The notes beneath the pieces were generated by a model. It was not told the origin of the DNA. It was given only the letters and a program-made list of their open reading frames with translations, and did not search any database. The translations under genes and the position numbers were made by a program. Below are positions 7,584-16,073 of a stretch of 25,704 bases of DNA, piece after piece. The DNA lies in the NCBI GenBank assembly GCA_035575515.1, contig DATLXU010000024.1, positions 1 through 25,704 on the forward strand. The letters run 5' to 3'. This DNA is from DATLXU01 sp035575515 (GTDB taxonomy: Bacteria > Acidobacteriota > Blastocatellia > UBA7656). Within the stretch, counting starts at the first letter, position 1; each line of letters begins with the position of its first letter.

Positions 7584-8018
7584 TTATCGCTTCGGTCTGA
7601 GGCTGCCGACGGTAAAAGCGTGCGGCGGCTCTGCGGGCGCAGCCTCTTCAACCGGCGCAGCCACAGCGGGCGCAGGCGATTGCGGAGCGACCGCGTAGCC
7701 TTTCGACGACAACTCTTCGCTCTGCGCGCCTTCTTCGATGCCGATTATATCGCCCGTCGTGAAGAGGTATGTCCGCAGGTGCTCGTCCCACTCAGGGTCG
7801 CGGCGGCGAATCCATTCCAGTAGCATCGCCGCGTGTTCTTTCTCCTCTTCGGCGTGGTGCTTCAATATCTGGCGCAGCGCCTCGTCATCCGTCACGTCAA
7901 CTCGCTGGCTGTACCAGTCCATCGCTTCGAGTTCTTCCATCAGCGAGTGTATCGCGCGAGCCATGTCGCGCGTCTCCGGTCTCAGCATCTCGTATGGTGC
8001 GTGCCATGCAATAGGCAT
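7584..8018 (-). CDS. Encapsulated ferritin (EncFtn) with C-terminal encapsulin-targeting peptide
   Basis: A 144-residue ferritin-like protein. The core matches encapsulated ferritins: MEELEAMDWYSQRVD (27-41) and AEEEKEHAAMLLEW (56-69). Aligned by eye with the Rhodospirillum rubrum protein, the ferroxidase ligands would be E29, E59 and H62, with W35 and Y36 also kept. EncFtn forms a ring-shaped decamer that oxidises Fe(II), and it stores iron only when enclosed in an encapsulin shell. After an Ala/Pro-rich linker (about 110-133) the protein ends in FTVGSLRPKR, which fits the targeting peptide that docks cargo to the shell. AAGGAG lies nine bases before the ATG. Usually the shell gene is adjacent; here the next gene downstream is a VWA protein and the one upstream a MoxR-type ATPase, and no shell gene is in the window. 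Confidence 0.9.
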   Translation of the reverse strand: MPIAWHAPYEMLRPETRDMARAIHSLMEELEAMDWYSQRVDVTDDEALRQILKHHAEEEKEHAAMLLEWIRRRDPEWDEHLRTYLFTTGDIIGIEEGAQSEELSSKGYAVAPQSPAPAVAAPVEEAAPAEPPHAFTVGSLRPKR

Positions 8019-8043
8019 TCGTTTCGGCTCCTTTCTTAGCGGT

Positions 8044-8134
8044 GGTCAGGGGTCGGAGGCCAGTGAATTTGCAATTTTAAATCTGAAATCTCAGATTCAT
8101 TAGCCATGACCTCCGACCTCCGCTCCTGACCCCC
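8044..8134. repeat. Intergenic heptad-repeat element with inverted arms (locus B)
   Basis: Thirteen seven-base units can be laid out in register, for example GGTCAGG GGTCGGA, then AAATCTG AAATCTC, then TGACCTC CGACCTC. Purine-rich GGTCAGGGGTCGGAGG at the left faces CCTCCGACC and CCTGACCCC at the right, and an inner imperfect palindrome around AATCTGA/TCAGATT lies in the middle. It fills almost the whole gap between the ATPase stop and the EncFtn leader. Confidence 0.7.
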
Positions 8135-9604
<1,470 letters not shown>

Positions 9605-9705
9605 GAATGATTACCTCAGATGATAACGAAATGAATGGCCGAGCGCGCCCGTCGCTCGCCTAGAAAATTTAGCCTGAAAGAGTTGAAGATGGGAAGGGCG
9701 CGCGG

Positions 9706-9803
9706 CGGATGAAGGCTCATGACTTGAGATTTCAATCCGAAGATTCTTTTGAGATCGGAATTTAAATCAGCCGCGCGTTGTTCGAGATTTCGGAATCTCA
9801 ATC
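9706..9803. repeat. Intergenic heptad-repeat element with inverted arms (locus C)
   Basis: Seven-base units on the minus strand include GATTGAG ATTCCGA AATCTCG and GATTTAA ATTCCGA. The segment 9728-9740 is inverted at 9755-9768 with one indel/mismatch, and GAGATT (9784-9789) pairs with AATCTC (9794-9799) around a TCGG loop. No U-run follows on the minus strand, so this hairpin is not a standard intrinsic terminator for the zinc-ribbon gene. Confidence 0.6.
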
Positions 9804-9809
9804 TGCAAC

Positions 9810-10478
9810 TCAATCCTTGCCGAAGATTTTCTTGAAGACACGGAACAGGCCGCCGCCCTTCTTTTTATCCTTGCCTTCGTCTTTCTTCTTGTCGTCGGAC
9901 TTCTTCGAGTCTTTCCCATTGGACGCTTTCGCATCCTTCTTTTCGTCAGATGATTCGGCAGCGGCTTTCGGATTCACGTCCGGCTCGCGCTTTTCGACTA
10001 CGGGAGGCGGGCTGGCGGGTAGAGGCGGCGTTGCGGCTGCTTCGGGCTGCGCGGGCGGCGTTGTCTCGGTTTGTGTTGCAGTCTTTGCGCCTGCGGCTGA
10101 CGCAGCCGAGGCGTTAGCATTGGCGTTCGCCGTCGCAGCAGTGTTGGTCTTCGGCGTCACTGGAGCAGGCACGTCTGCATCCGATTCATCAACAGGCACG
10201 CTCGCGGCGACCTGCGCGGGCGTTGGCGCGCTTGCAGAAGTATTGGTTTGCGATTCGGAGCTGCGAGCCACTACAGGAGAAGCGGGAGGCCTGCGAAGCA
10301 TCACCACAGCGACTACGGAGACCGCGACGGCGGCAACGATCAAGCCCACGCCTACGAGTGACCATGCGCGGCTGCGGCCCGGCCCCGCCGCTTCGTCGCG
10401 CTTGAGCCGCGAGCCGTCAAGATCGCAGAACTTGAGATCGTCGCTAAATGATTCTCCGCAAACAGGGCATACTTTCAT
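9810..10478 (-). CDS. Zinc-ribbon, single-membrane-helix protein with Ala/Pro-rich and Lys-rich tail
   Basis: A 222-residue protein of unknown function. It begins MKVCPVCGESF with a third cysteine in KFCDLDG (C4, C7, C18); the usual fourth ligand position is Asp, so the ribbon is incomplete or uses another residue. One membrane helix follows (about 40-61, WSLVGVGLIVAA onward). The rest is low-complexity: Ala/Pro/Thr/Asn-rich to about 160, then strongly Lys/Asp-rich, ending in GLFRVFKKIFGKD. The predicted arrangement is a cytoplasmic ribbon with a periplasmic disordered tail, or the reverse. The ATG at 10478 was chosen over 10505 because GGGAG lies just upstream. The gene follows a PilZ gene by 46 bp, repeating the PilZ/zinc-ribbon order seen at 15857-14004. 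Confidence 0.75.
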   Translation of the reverse strand: MKVCPVCGESFSDDLKFCDLDGSRLKRDEAAGPGRSRAWSLVGVGLIVAAVAVSVVAVVMLRRPPASPVVARSSESQTNTSASAPTPAQVAASVPVDESDADVPAPVTPKTNTAATANANANASAASAAGAKTATQTETTPPAQPEAAATPPLPASPPPVVEKREPDVNPKAAAESSDEKKDAKASNGKDSKKSDDKKKDEGKDKKKGGGLFRVFKKIFGKD

Positions 10479-10524
10479 AATAATCTCCCGATTCCCAACA
10501 GGCATGCGATGAAACTATATTTTA

Positions 10525-10950
10525 TCACTCATCAACGCTCTCATCAAAGCATCGGCCTGCGTGCGTTGCGACGGGAACACGGAAGCTGTTGACGAATGCG
10601 GCAATCTGCGCGCGGTCTTCGTCGTTGAGGTTTTGAAATTCGACGCCCATACCGGCGCCGAGTATAACGTGGCGCGCAATTGCTTTCACGCGCACAGTGT
10701 GGCCGCTTGCAAGCGTGAATTGAATTTCTATCTCAGTGCCTTTGGCGACGACAGGGCTTTCGATGTAGGCGCCGCCTTCGCTCAAGTCAAGCATCGAACT
10801 GCGGATTTCGCCAACTTTCTCCGCGAAATAAATGACGGGTCTGAATACGGGAACTCGCTTGAAGCGGCGGCGATCACCGCTAAACTCAGGCGAACTCTCG
10901 CTGCGCGCATTTTCGGGCAAGACCGTCTCCTCGAACACGTCTGGATTCAT
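10525..10950 (-). CDS. PilZ domain protein (first copy)
   Basis: A 141-residue stand-alone PilZ protein. The c-di-GMP-binding signature is present: R28-x-x-x-R32 (RFKR within RRRFKRVP) and D55-x-S-x-x-G60 (DLSEGG). A GVEFQNL strand near the end of the barrel is typical. It should be a cytoplasmic c-di-GMP sensor; the partner is unknown. A stop codon lies two codons upstream of the ATG in the same frame, so the start cannot be further out. An intrinsic terminator hairpin ends only about 10 bases before this ATG, leaving no room for a good Shine-Dalgarno after it. Related in layout to the second PilZ gene at 15501-15857, but the two differ clearly in sequence. It precedes a zinc-ribbon membrane protein gene. 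Confidence 0.85.
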   Translation of the reverse strand: MNPDVFEETVLPENARSESSPEFSGDRRRFKRVPVFRPVIYFAEKVGEIRSSMLDLSEGGAYIESPVVAKGTEIEIQFTLASGHTVRVKAIARHVILGAGMGVEFQNLNDEDRAQIAAFVNSFRVPVATHAGRCFDESVDE

Positions 10951-10960
10951 AGGCGCTCAC

Positions 10961-10999
10961 AAAAAGAAGAAGCCGCCGCAGTCCGGGAGGCTTCTTCTT
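10961..10999 (-). terminator. Rho-independent terminator upstream of PilZ
   Basis: Arms 10964-10974 and 10989-10999 are a perfect 11-bp inverted repeat (AAGAAGAAGCC / GGCTTCTTCTT) around a 14-base loop. On the minus strand the descending arm runs into five T (10965-10961). It would end transcription coming from the HU-actin gene, or act as an attenuator for the PilZ gene. Confidence 0.7.
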
Positions 11000-11080
11000 C
11001 AACTTCATATTGTTTCGCGTCCTCAAACCCTGAGATGGTCTGCGCGCTTGCGCGAGTTCGCCGCGCAAGTTGCAATTTTG

Positions 11081-11185
11081 TTGCAAGTCCGAAGTCCGAT
11101 ATCCGAAGCCATTAATGTGGAGCGCTGATTCCGGGCAAGCCGTCTACATTCTGGTTTCTGACTTCGGACATCGGACATCGGACTT
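11081..11185. repeat. Intergenic heptad-repeat element with inverted arms (locus D)
   Basis: Directly after the HU-actin stop, the minus strand reads AAGTCCG ATGTCCG ATGTCCG, and further on CTTCGGA TATCGGA CTTCGGA in the same seven-base register. Segments 11085-11110 and 11160-11185 are inverted copies with about four mismatches in 26 bases. The units resemble those of the element at 7496-7579. With the terminator it fills most of the 235-bp gap 10951-11185. Confidence 0.7.
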
Positions 11186-12544
11186 TTATGCATCGTACAT
11201 CGCCGCAATCAGGCAGCCGCGCGCCGTAGCCGTCAGCGGATCATCAGCAAGGCGTATCTCGGAAATCTTCAACGGGAATCCGTCGCGCTCTATTGTCTGA
11301 CGGAATTTGTCGAGGAATCCTTTTGGCTTTGCCGTTCCGCCGCTCAGGACAATCGGAATCGCGTTGTCAATGTGTGGCATGTTCTTCGTTTCGGCCAACG
11401 CGCTGCGCAGAGCTTCGACGAGCGACAGAATCACGTCGTCGTAATAGACGTGAAGCGCGCTCTCATATTTGTTTTGCGGCGCGCGCGACAGGTCAAGGCT
11501 CTCTTCTTTGATTGTGCGAATGCGGGTGGCTATCTCGCCCGTCACCTGTCCTACGCTGCGGTCAATGTAGTCGCCCGCTTTGGCGATAGAGAAGGTCATC
11601 ACGGGGATTGACATAAATGCCAGCGCGACGTTGCACATCCCGCCGCCGCAGCTTATGCCTATGCCGCTGAAGTTCTCCTTCTCAAGCTCGGCAAAGACGA
11701 CCGCAAGACCTTCGTTGATGCCTTTAGCGTTGTAGCCCATCGAGTTGAGCAGGTCGCGCAGCATCGCTTCGTGATAAACGAGATCGGGCGAGCCGCCGTT
11801 GCGAAGCGGGCCGGGCACGCTGAAGCGCAAGGTTTCGCCGTTTTTCGATTTGCGAACCAACTGCTGAATTATCGCCTGCATCACCGAAAGCGAATACTCT
11901 TCCGTTGGGTTGAGCGTGCCGCCCATCATCGGTCGGCGCACTTCCGTGTTGAAGACATTGGCGAATCGCGCGGCCTCGTTGCCATAAACCTGAAGCGTCT
12001 GTCCTCCGTTAAGCTGGTAGCTCACTTTGTTCTGCTTCAGTATGCTTTCGGTGAACTTCGAATACGGAACGGTGATGAAGGCATTCAGCTCCGCTCTGGT
12101 TTTGACGTGACTGGTTGTGCCGCTTGCCAGAACCAACCGGCTCGTTCCAATATCAAGTCCGAGCGACCCGCCCTCACTCGCAGTCGCTTCTGTGTTATCG
12201 GTTTCCTTTTCGTGCTTCATAACTCTATTTCCTCCAAAGTTGTTTTTATTCGATTCAGGCTTGAGGGCCTCATTATTCAAACTCGCGACAGCGTTTCTCG
12301 TCGCTTTCAATCTGACGGTCTTGCCTGCCGGTATAGGTGTCGGGAGCGAATCAACCGGCGAAGGCACAAAACCAATTCGTTTCCGTTTCAATTCCAACTG
12401 GCCGAGTCCTCTGATTCGCACGCAGCCATCCGCGCCGAGCTCGCGCTTGATGATTTCAAGAGCGGCCTCAACTGCGCGCGCCGCATCGCGCCGCTTGAGT
12501 CGGCTGCGCCGCATCGCCTCGTTGATTAAATCGGTCTTGTTCAT
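11186..12544 (-). CDS. HU/IHF-like domain fused in frame to an actin/ParM-like ATPase
   Basis: A 452-residue open frame of two parts. Residues 1 to about 90 look like a full HU/IHF-type DNA-binding protein (MNKTDLINEAMRRSRLKRRD, then VRIRGLGQLELKRKRIG). Residues about 126-452 look like an actin/Hsp70-fold ATPase: phosphate-1 GLDIGTS (129-135), phosphate-2-like GISCGGGMCN (296-305, without the usual Asp), and the adenosine motif VLSGGTAKPKGF (399-410). No stop separates them. M109 (position 12220) has GGAGG ten bases upstream, whereas the first ATG has no Shine-Dalgarno. The actin part may therefore also be made alone (344 residues), or the fusion may come from loss of the HU stop codon. ParM-like actins form dynamic filaments. 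The gene follows amidase and SPOR genes, which suggests an envelope or division role; this is inference. Confidence 0.78.
   Translation of the reverse strand: MNKTDLINEAMRRSRLKRRDAARAVEAALEIIKRELGADGCVRIRGLGQLELKRKRIGFVPSPVDSLPTPIPAGKTVRLKATRNAVASLNNEALKPESNKNNFGGNRVMKHEKETDNTEATASEGGSLGLDIGTSRLVLASGTTSHVKTRAELNAFITVPYSKFTESILKQNKVSYQLNGGQTLQVYGNEAARFANVFNTEVRRPMMGGTLNPTEEYSLSVMQAIIQQLVRKSKNGETLRFSVPGPLRNGGSPDLVYHEAMLRDLLNSMGYNAKGINEGLAVVFAELEKENFSGIGISCGGGMCNVALAFMSIPVMTFSIAKAGDYIDRSVGQVTGEIATRIRTIKEESLDLSRAPQNKYESALHVYYDDVILSLVEALRSALAETKNMPHIDNAIPIVLSGGTAKPKGFLDKFRQTIERDGFPLKISEIRLADDPLTATARGCLIAAMYDA
12231..12235 (-). promoter_or_regulatory. Internal Shine-Dalgarno for the actin-like part
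   Basis: GGAGG on the minus strand, ten bases ahead of the in-frame ATG at 12220 (start MKHEKETDN). It is the strongest ribosome binding site in this gene and lies inside the linker between the HU-like and actin-like domains. Confidence 0.55.
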
Positions 12545-12621
12545 AACTGCAAAAGCGGTCAGCTTTCAGCTTTTGATCTCTAATTGACTGCTAATAGCTT
12601 TTGTCTCTCGTCATTCGTCAT
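12545..12621 (-). repeat. Intergenic heptad-repeat element (locus E)
   Basis: Running back from the HU-actin ATG, the minus strand splits into eleven seven-base units, among them ATGACGA ATGACGA at the far end and AAGCTGA AAGCTGA near the gene. The far end overlaps the last codons and the stop of the amidase gene. CAAAAGC and GCTTTTG (about 12550-12576) can pair. The first base of the HU-actin start codon directly follows the last unit. Confidence 0.65.
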
Positions 12622-13954
12622 GCTCAAGCTCGCGCTGCTCAAAGTAAGCGCGATCAAAAATCTTTGCCATCGCGCGACGTTGCTGCTCGATGCTCAGATT
12701 ATTCTTCTTCGCCGCTTCACGAAGCATTGCATCTGCTCGTTCAAGTCCGGGCCACGCTTTGCCGCCCGCCGCCGCAACGTAAGCCCGATCGTAGCTGAAT
12801 CCTAAACGCGAAACGGCTGTCATCTCCGCGTTGTATTTATTGCTCAGTCCAATTGCCTCGAACGGAAAACCCGCGATCCAGTCTGTGTGATAACCCATCA
12901 AACGATTTGACGGGTTCACGCTCACAAGCCCGTGCGTCACGCAGTTCGCGTCGTCAATCGCGTACTTTGATCTGAGCACCGCTGTCAGCACTCGCGCGGC
13001 GTAAATCTGCGCTTCGTTGATTCGATCAGGCCCGATGGTTTTGTCCGCGCCCGATTTCCCCTCAAAGCAAATTCCAATGAAGCTCGCGCTCAGGTTCACA
13101 TAGAGACTTTTTCCATCGCTCCACACGGAATTGCCCGCGTGGTTTGCCGCCTCTTCGTCGCGCACGATTCGATAGACCCGCCCGAAACGATCAATCACGT
13201 AGTTGTACAGGCGGTGCGCCCGCGCGTATTCGAGCAGCGCACGAGAGTGATTCTGAAGCGATGAGTTGTAGCTGTCATCGAACGGCAGCATGTCGCTTTC
13301 CGAAATATGATAGATGATTCCAACGGGGCGATTGAGCAATTCGCCTTTGCCGGAGTTATTGGCAAGCGATTCGAGATCGAATCTGTAAAAGCTGCGCTTT
13401 GCTCCGTCGGTTTGAAATTCCGTGAGCACGCGCGCGCCGTTGCTGTAAAACTCGTAGCCCTCGCCCTGCTCGGCCAGCCATATTTTTTCGAGCGGCAGCG
13501 CGGCTTCGCTCGCGATTGCCCGCACGACATCGCCTTGATCTGCGGCGACGGCTTGCTGCTGTCCGGTCTGAGCCGTTGCGTTTTTCGCCTGCGTTGATAC
13601 GGAAAAGCTGTTTATCACTTTCGCGCCCGTGTAAACCAGACTCGCGCCAACGATGAGAGCGAGCGCGACCGACGCGGCATAGACCGCGTAGCGCATTCGA
13701 TAAACGAGCGCGGTCAAACGCAGCGCGAGCGGCGCAGGCTGATTGAGCGGCAATACTTTTGAAACTTCGGCAACGACCATCGCTCTCTCTTTGAGCGTCC
13801 CAATGAAGGGCAGCCGCGCAAGCCGCCCGCTCGGAGGCTCGCTTTTGAGCGCGTTCTGCAAGAATTTCAGTCGCAGCACTGGCGACTCGATGTAGCGCGA
13901 GTAGCGGTCTACCAGCTTTGCGTATTTCAGATTCTGTGGATTGAAGTCCTGCAT
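12611..13954 (-). CDS. Membrane-anchored N-acetylmuramoyl-L-alanine amidase (Amidase_2-like)
   Basis: A 447-residue protein. A cytoplasmic N-terminus of about 85 residues is followed by one membrane helix (about 88-110, YAVYAASVALALIVGASLVY), a linker, and a domain like Amidase_2/PGRP, zinc hydrolases that cut the bond between muramic acid and L-alanine in peptidoglycan. Visible family features are GIIYHISES (212-220, zinc ligand H216), a central RFGRVYRIVRDEEAANHAG (256-274), and THG (340-342) followed by GYHTDW (354-359), which should supply the remaining ligands. The exact zinc set is uncertain because the usual GHxDxxPxxKxDPG is altered. The frame extends to a GTG at 13990; I prefer the ATG at 13954, though its Shine-Dalgarno is poor. 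The last codons lie in a heptad repeat. It follows the SPOR gene closely and probably shares its transcript. Confidence 0.8.
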   Translation of the reverse strand: MQDFNPQNLKYAKLVDRYSRYIESPVLRLKFLQNALKSEPPSGRLARLPFIGTLKERAMVVAEVSKVLPLNQPAPLALRLTALVYRMRYAVYAASVALALIVGASLVYTGAKVINSFSVSTQAKNATAQTGQQQAVAADQGDVVRAIASEAALPLEKIWLAEQGEGYEFYSNGARVLTEFQTDGAKRSFYRFDLESLANNSGKGELLNRPVGIIYHISESDMLPFDDSYNSSLQNHSRALLEYARAHRLYNYVIDRFGRVYRIVRDEEAANHAGNSVWSDGKSLYVNLSASFIGICFEGKSGADKTIGPDRINEAQIYAARVLTAVLRSKYAIDDANCVTHGLVSVNPSNRLMGYHTDWIAGFPFEAIGLSNKYNAEMTAVSRLGFSYDRAYVAAAGGKAWPGLERADAMLREAAKKNNLSIEQQRRAMAKIFDRAYFEQRELEHDE

Positions 13955-14003
13955 CTTCCGGCATCCACGACTGCTGCGCCGATTCTTCACCGGCAGCGTT
14001 ACA

Positions 14004-15260
14004 TTAATCCTTCGCTACCTCGCCGCGAAGTTTCGATTCGGCGGCGAACCTTTGCGCCTGTTCGGCTGTTTCGAAGCGGCCCACGCGCACTCGATACCAC
14101 ACGCCGCGCCGCCCTAAATCGGCAGAGACGACGTAAGCGGGCAGCCCCATCTCTTTCAACTGCGCAGCCATTTCGTTTGCGGCCCGCTCATTCGGCATTG
14201 AGGCGATTTGCAGCGAGAACTGGCCGCTGCCGATTTCGCTTGCGGCTGCTTCGCTCACCTCATCTCTCTTTTCTTCTTTCTGGTCTGGCGCAATTGAAGG
14301 TTGCTCTGCCGCATTGATTGCAGGCGCTGCTGATTGATTCGTCGCTGGCGTTTGAACCGTGATAGGTTTCTGAGCGGCTGGTTTTTGATTCCGCGAGTCG
14401 CCTCCTGGTTGGAAGAAGAAGAAAAGGTAAACGGCGATGGCGGAGACAATCGCAAGCGCGATAATTACTGCAATCGCGAATTTGCGGCGCGGCGCGGGCC
14501 GCTTCGGAGCCAGCATCACAGGCCATTCGTGTTGCGACTGATCCCACGCGGGAAGCGGTTCAGCCCAGGGGTCTGTTGCGCTCGTGTAATCATTGGCTGC
14601 CGTTTGCGTGACAGCTTGTCTGTCGTCCAAGTATTCGTCGCCGACTTGCGCTTCGCCGGATTGAGCCTGATAGTTCGAGGCTTCAGACTGCGCGGTGTAC
14701 GGCGGCATAGCGGCTGGCTCGGCTTCGACTATCGAATCTTCACTCGGCTCGGCCTCAAGTGGGTCATGGCTTTCGGTTGTATTCGGGAAGTAACCTGCCT
14801 CAGTCGTTTCTGAATAATTGCTTGCGCCTTCGAATTGTGCGGCGTGTTCTTCCTGTTGCGATGGGGATGATTCTCCAATCAGAAGGAATTCATCATCCGT
14901 AGGCTCAAATGCTATCCCGGCGGTTGGATACGATAGACTTTCGTCGCTCTCTTCGATGAAAGCAACTTCATCAGCGGCTTGCTCTAGCGAGTCGCGTTGC
15001 GTGATCTCTTCCGCCGCCAGGCTCTCTTCGGTGAAAAATATTGGCAACTCTTGCGGGCCGTGAATTTCAGCCGCTAGCGATTGCTGCGCCGTTTCAACTG
15101 TCGCAACAGCGATGTTGATTCTTCTATTAGTTTTCGCAACGATAGGTTCGAGCAGCAACTGGCAGTGCCTGCACAAACGGCTCGACCCCTGCCAGCGAGC
15201 GCCGTTCGTAGCCAGGTGCCTGCACAACGGACAAATCTGATTTGAATCTTCTGATCGCAT
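14004..15260 (-). CDS. Zinc-ribbon, single-membrane-helix protein with C-terminal SPOR domain
   Basis: A 418-residue protein. The N-terminal ribbon has four cysteines (C10, C13, C30, C33: CPLC and CRHC). A long acidic, low-complexity region rich in Glu, Ser and Ala reaches about residue 255. A membrane helix follows (about 261-283, FAIAVIIALAIVSAIAVYLF), then a Gln/Ala/Pro linker, and a SPOR domain from about 346 (FSLQIASMPNERAANEMAAQ ... WYRVRVGRF). SPOR domains bind peptidoglycan stripped of stem peptides, the product that amidases make at the septum, and an amidase gene lies immediately downstream. The protein probably links the cytoplasm to the cell wall. The start at 15260 has AGGAAG about six bases upstream; the longer frame to 15341 lacks this. 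Confidence 0.85.
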   Translation of the reverse strand: MRSEDSNQICPLCRHLATNGARWQGSSRLCRHCQLLLEPIVAKTNRRINIAVATVETAQQSLAAEIHGPQELPIFFTEESLAAEEITQRDSLEQAADEVAFIEESDESLSYPTAGIAFEPTDDEFLLIGESSPSQQEEHAAQFEGASNYSETTEAGYFPNTTESHDPLEAEPSEDSIVEAEPAAMPPYTAQSEASNYQAQSGEAQVGDEYLDDRQAVTQTAANDYTSATDPWAEPLPAWDQSQHEWPVMLAPKRPAPRRKFAIAVIIALAIVSAIAVYLFFFFQPGGDSRNQKPAAQKPITVQTPATNQSAAPAINAAEQPSIAPDQKEEKRDEVSEAAASEIGSGQFSLQIASMPNERAANEMAAQLKEMGLPAYVVSADLGRRGVWYRVRVGRFETAEQAQRFAAESKLRGEVAKD

Positions 15261-15276
15261 AGAATCTTCCTGCCGG

Positions 15277-15290
15277 ATAACCCGGTTATA
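15277..15290 (-). promoter_or_regulatory. Possible -10 box and small palindrome before the SPOR gene
   Basis: TATAAC on the minus strand (15285-15290) lies about 25 bases before the start at 15260 and overlaps the palindrome ATAACC-C-GGTTAT (15277-15289). No clear -35 box was found 17 bases upstream. The rest of the 240-bp gap 15261-15500 shows no other feature I can support. Confidence 0.35.
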
Positions 15291-15500
15291 AAAGCCAATC
15301 GCGCTTTGAGGCGCAGAGACTGCCTGCGCGAGCGATTTCAATCAACAAATCTGTCAGCTTTGGGGCAATTTCAAATGTGGGGCAGAAAATTAAGCGAGCC
15401 GATTATTGCACACCCCATTCAGCATGACAAGAGTTAATTTTTTGCGCGAAAGGCTCACTCGATTGGGGTAAGAATCGGCACGCCCGACGCGCCCGTCCGG

Positions 15501-15857
15501 TCACACTTTTGAGTATTCTTTTTGCTTCAAAGAGGCTATGTAGGTTTCGATTTCCTCGCGGTCTTCGTCGTCAAGGCTGAGGAACTCGACGCCGAGCCCC
15601 TGCCCTTTGCGAGTGTAAGCGACGCGCGAAACAGCTATCACGCGATGCTTGTTCGGAAGCTCGAAGCGCACGACCATGCGCGTGCCGGCGCGAATCGGTT
15701 CTTCCGTTGAGATGAATAATCCGCCGCTGCTTATATTAGCCATGTGTCGGCGGACGCGAGACGGACCGCTGCTGCTGTTCGTCAGCTCGAATTCCACCTG
15801 TGCGACTATGGGGGCGCGTTCGAAACGTCTTCTTTCCAGTTGCGCAGAACTTTTCAT
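15501..15857 (-). CDS. PilZ domain protein (second copy)
   Basis: A 118-residue PilZ protein with R10-x-x-x-R14 (RRFER) and N41-x-S-x-x-G46 (NISSGG), the two halves of the c-di-GMP-binding signature, and a GVEFLSL strand near the end. The start at 15857 was chosen over 15902 because AAAGGAG lies four to five bases upstream. It is probably a cytoplasmic c-di-GMP receptor. It sits at the head of the minus-strand run, ahead of the zinc-ribbon/SPOR gene but with a 240-bp gap, and is divergent from the epimerase gene. Its gene order (PilZ then zinc-ribbon membrane protein) is repeated at 10950-9810. Confidence 0.85.
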   Translation of the reverse strand: MKSSAQLERRRFERAPIVAQVEFELTNSSSGPSRVRRHMANISSGGLFISTEEPIRAGTRMVVRFELPNKHRVIAVSRVAYTRKGQGLGVEFLSLDDEDREEIETYIASLKQKEYSKV

Positions 15858-15964
15858 ATCGCTCCTTTGCCGCGCCCTGTGCCTGCTTGGGGAATGCTTC
15901 ACTCAGTGCGCTTAATAAGATCAACCGCCCGTGGAGGCCTGCTGCTGAACTTGCTCCTGCCATG

Positions 15965-15979
15965 CAGTCAGGCTGACTG
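15965..15979. promoter_or_regulatory. Palindrome between divergent genes, possible operator
   Basis: CAGTCAG-G-CTGACTG is a perfect 7-bp inverted repeat around one base, in the 216-bp gap between the PilZ gene (minus) and the epimerase gene (plus). It could bind a dimeric regulator; no binding protein is known. Confidence 0.35.
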
Positions 15980-16010
15980 ATGGACTAACATTTACACAGG
16001 TTCGACTCCG

Positions 16011-16040
16011 TTGACAAGGGCAAAGGTGGTAATGTAGTAG
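16011..16040 (+). promoter_or_regulatory. Possible promoter for the epimerase gene
   Basis: TTGACA (16011-16016), an 18-base spacer and TAGTAG (16035-16040), with the start codon about 34 bases further on. The -35 is perfect; the -10 is only fair. Confidence 0.45.
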
Positions 16041-16073
16041 CGGTTTTATTATAAAGACACGGAACGAACTGCA

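Noticed and set aside
7496..8134. Heptad elements read as a CRISPR array or as insertion-sequence ends
   Set aside because: The units are seven bases long without spacers, and there is no transposase or target-site duplication.
9784..9799. Hairpin GAGATT-TCGG-AATCTC as a terminator
   Set aside because: No run of T follows on either useful strand, and it lies within a heptad element.
11771..12529. Plus-strand frame of 252 codons
   Set aside because: Antisense to the HU-actin gene; no recognisable motif and Arg-rich shadow composition.
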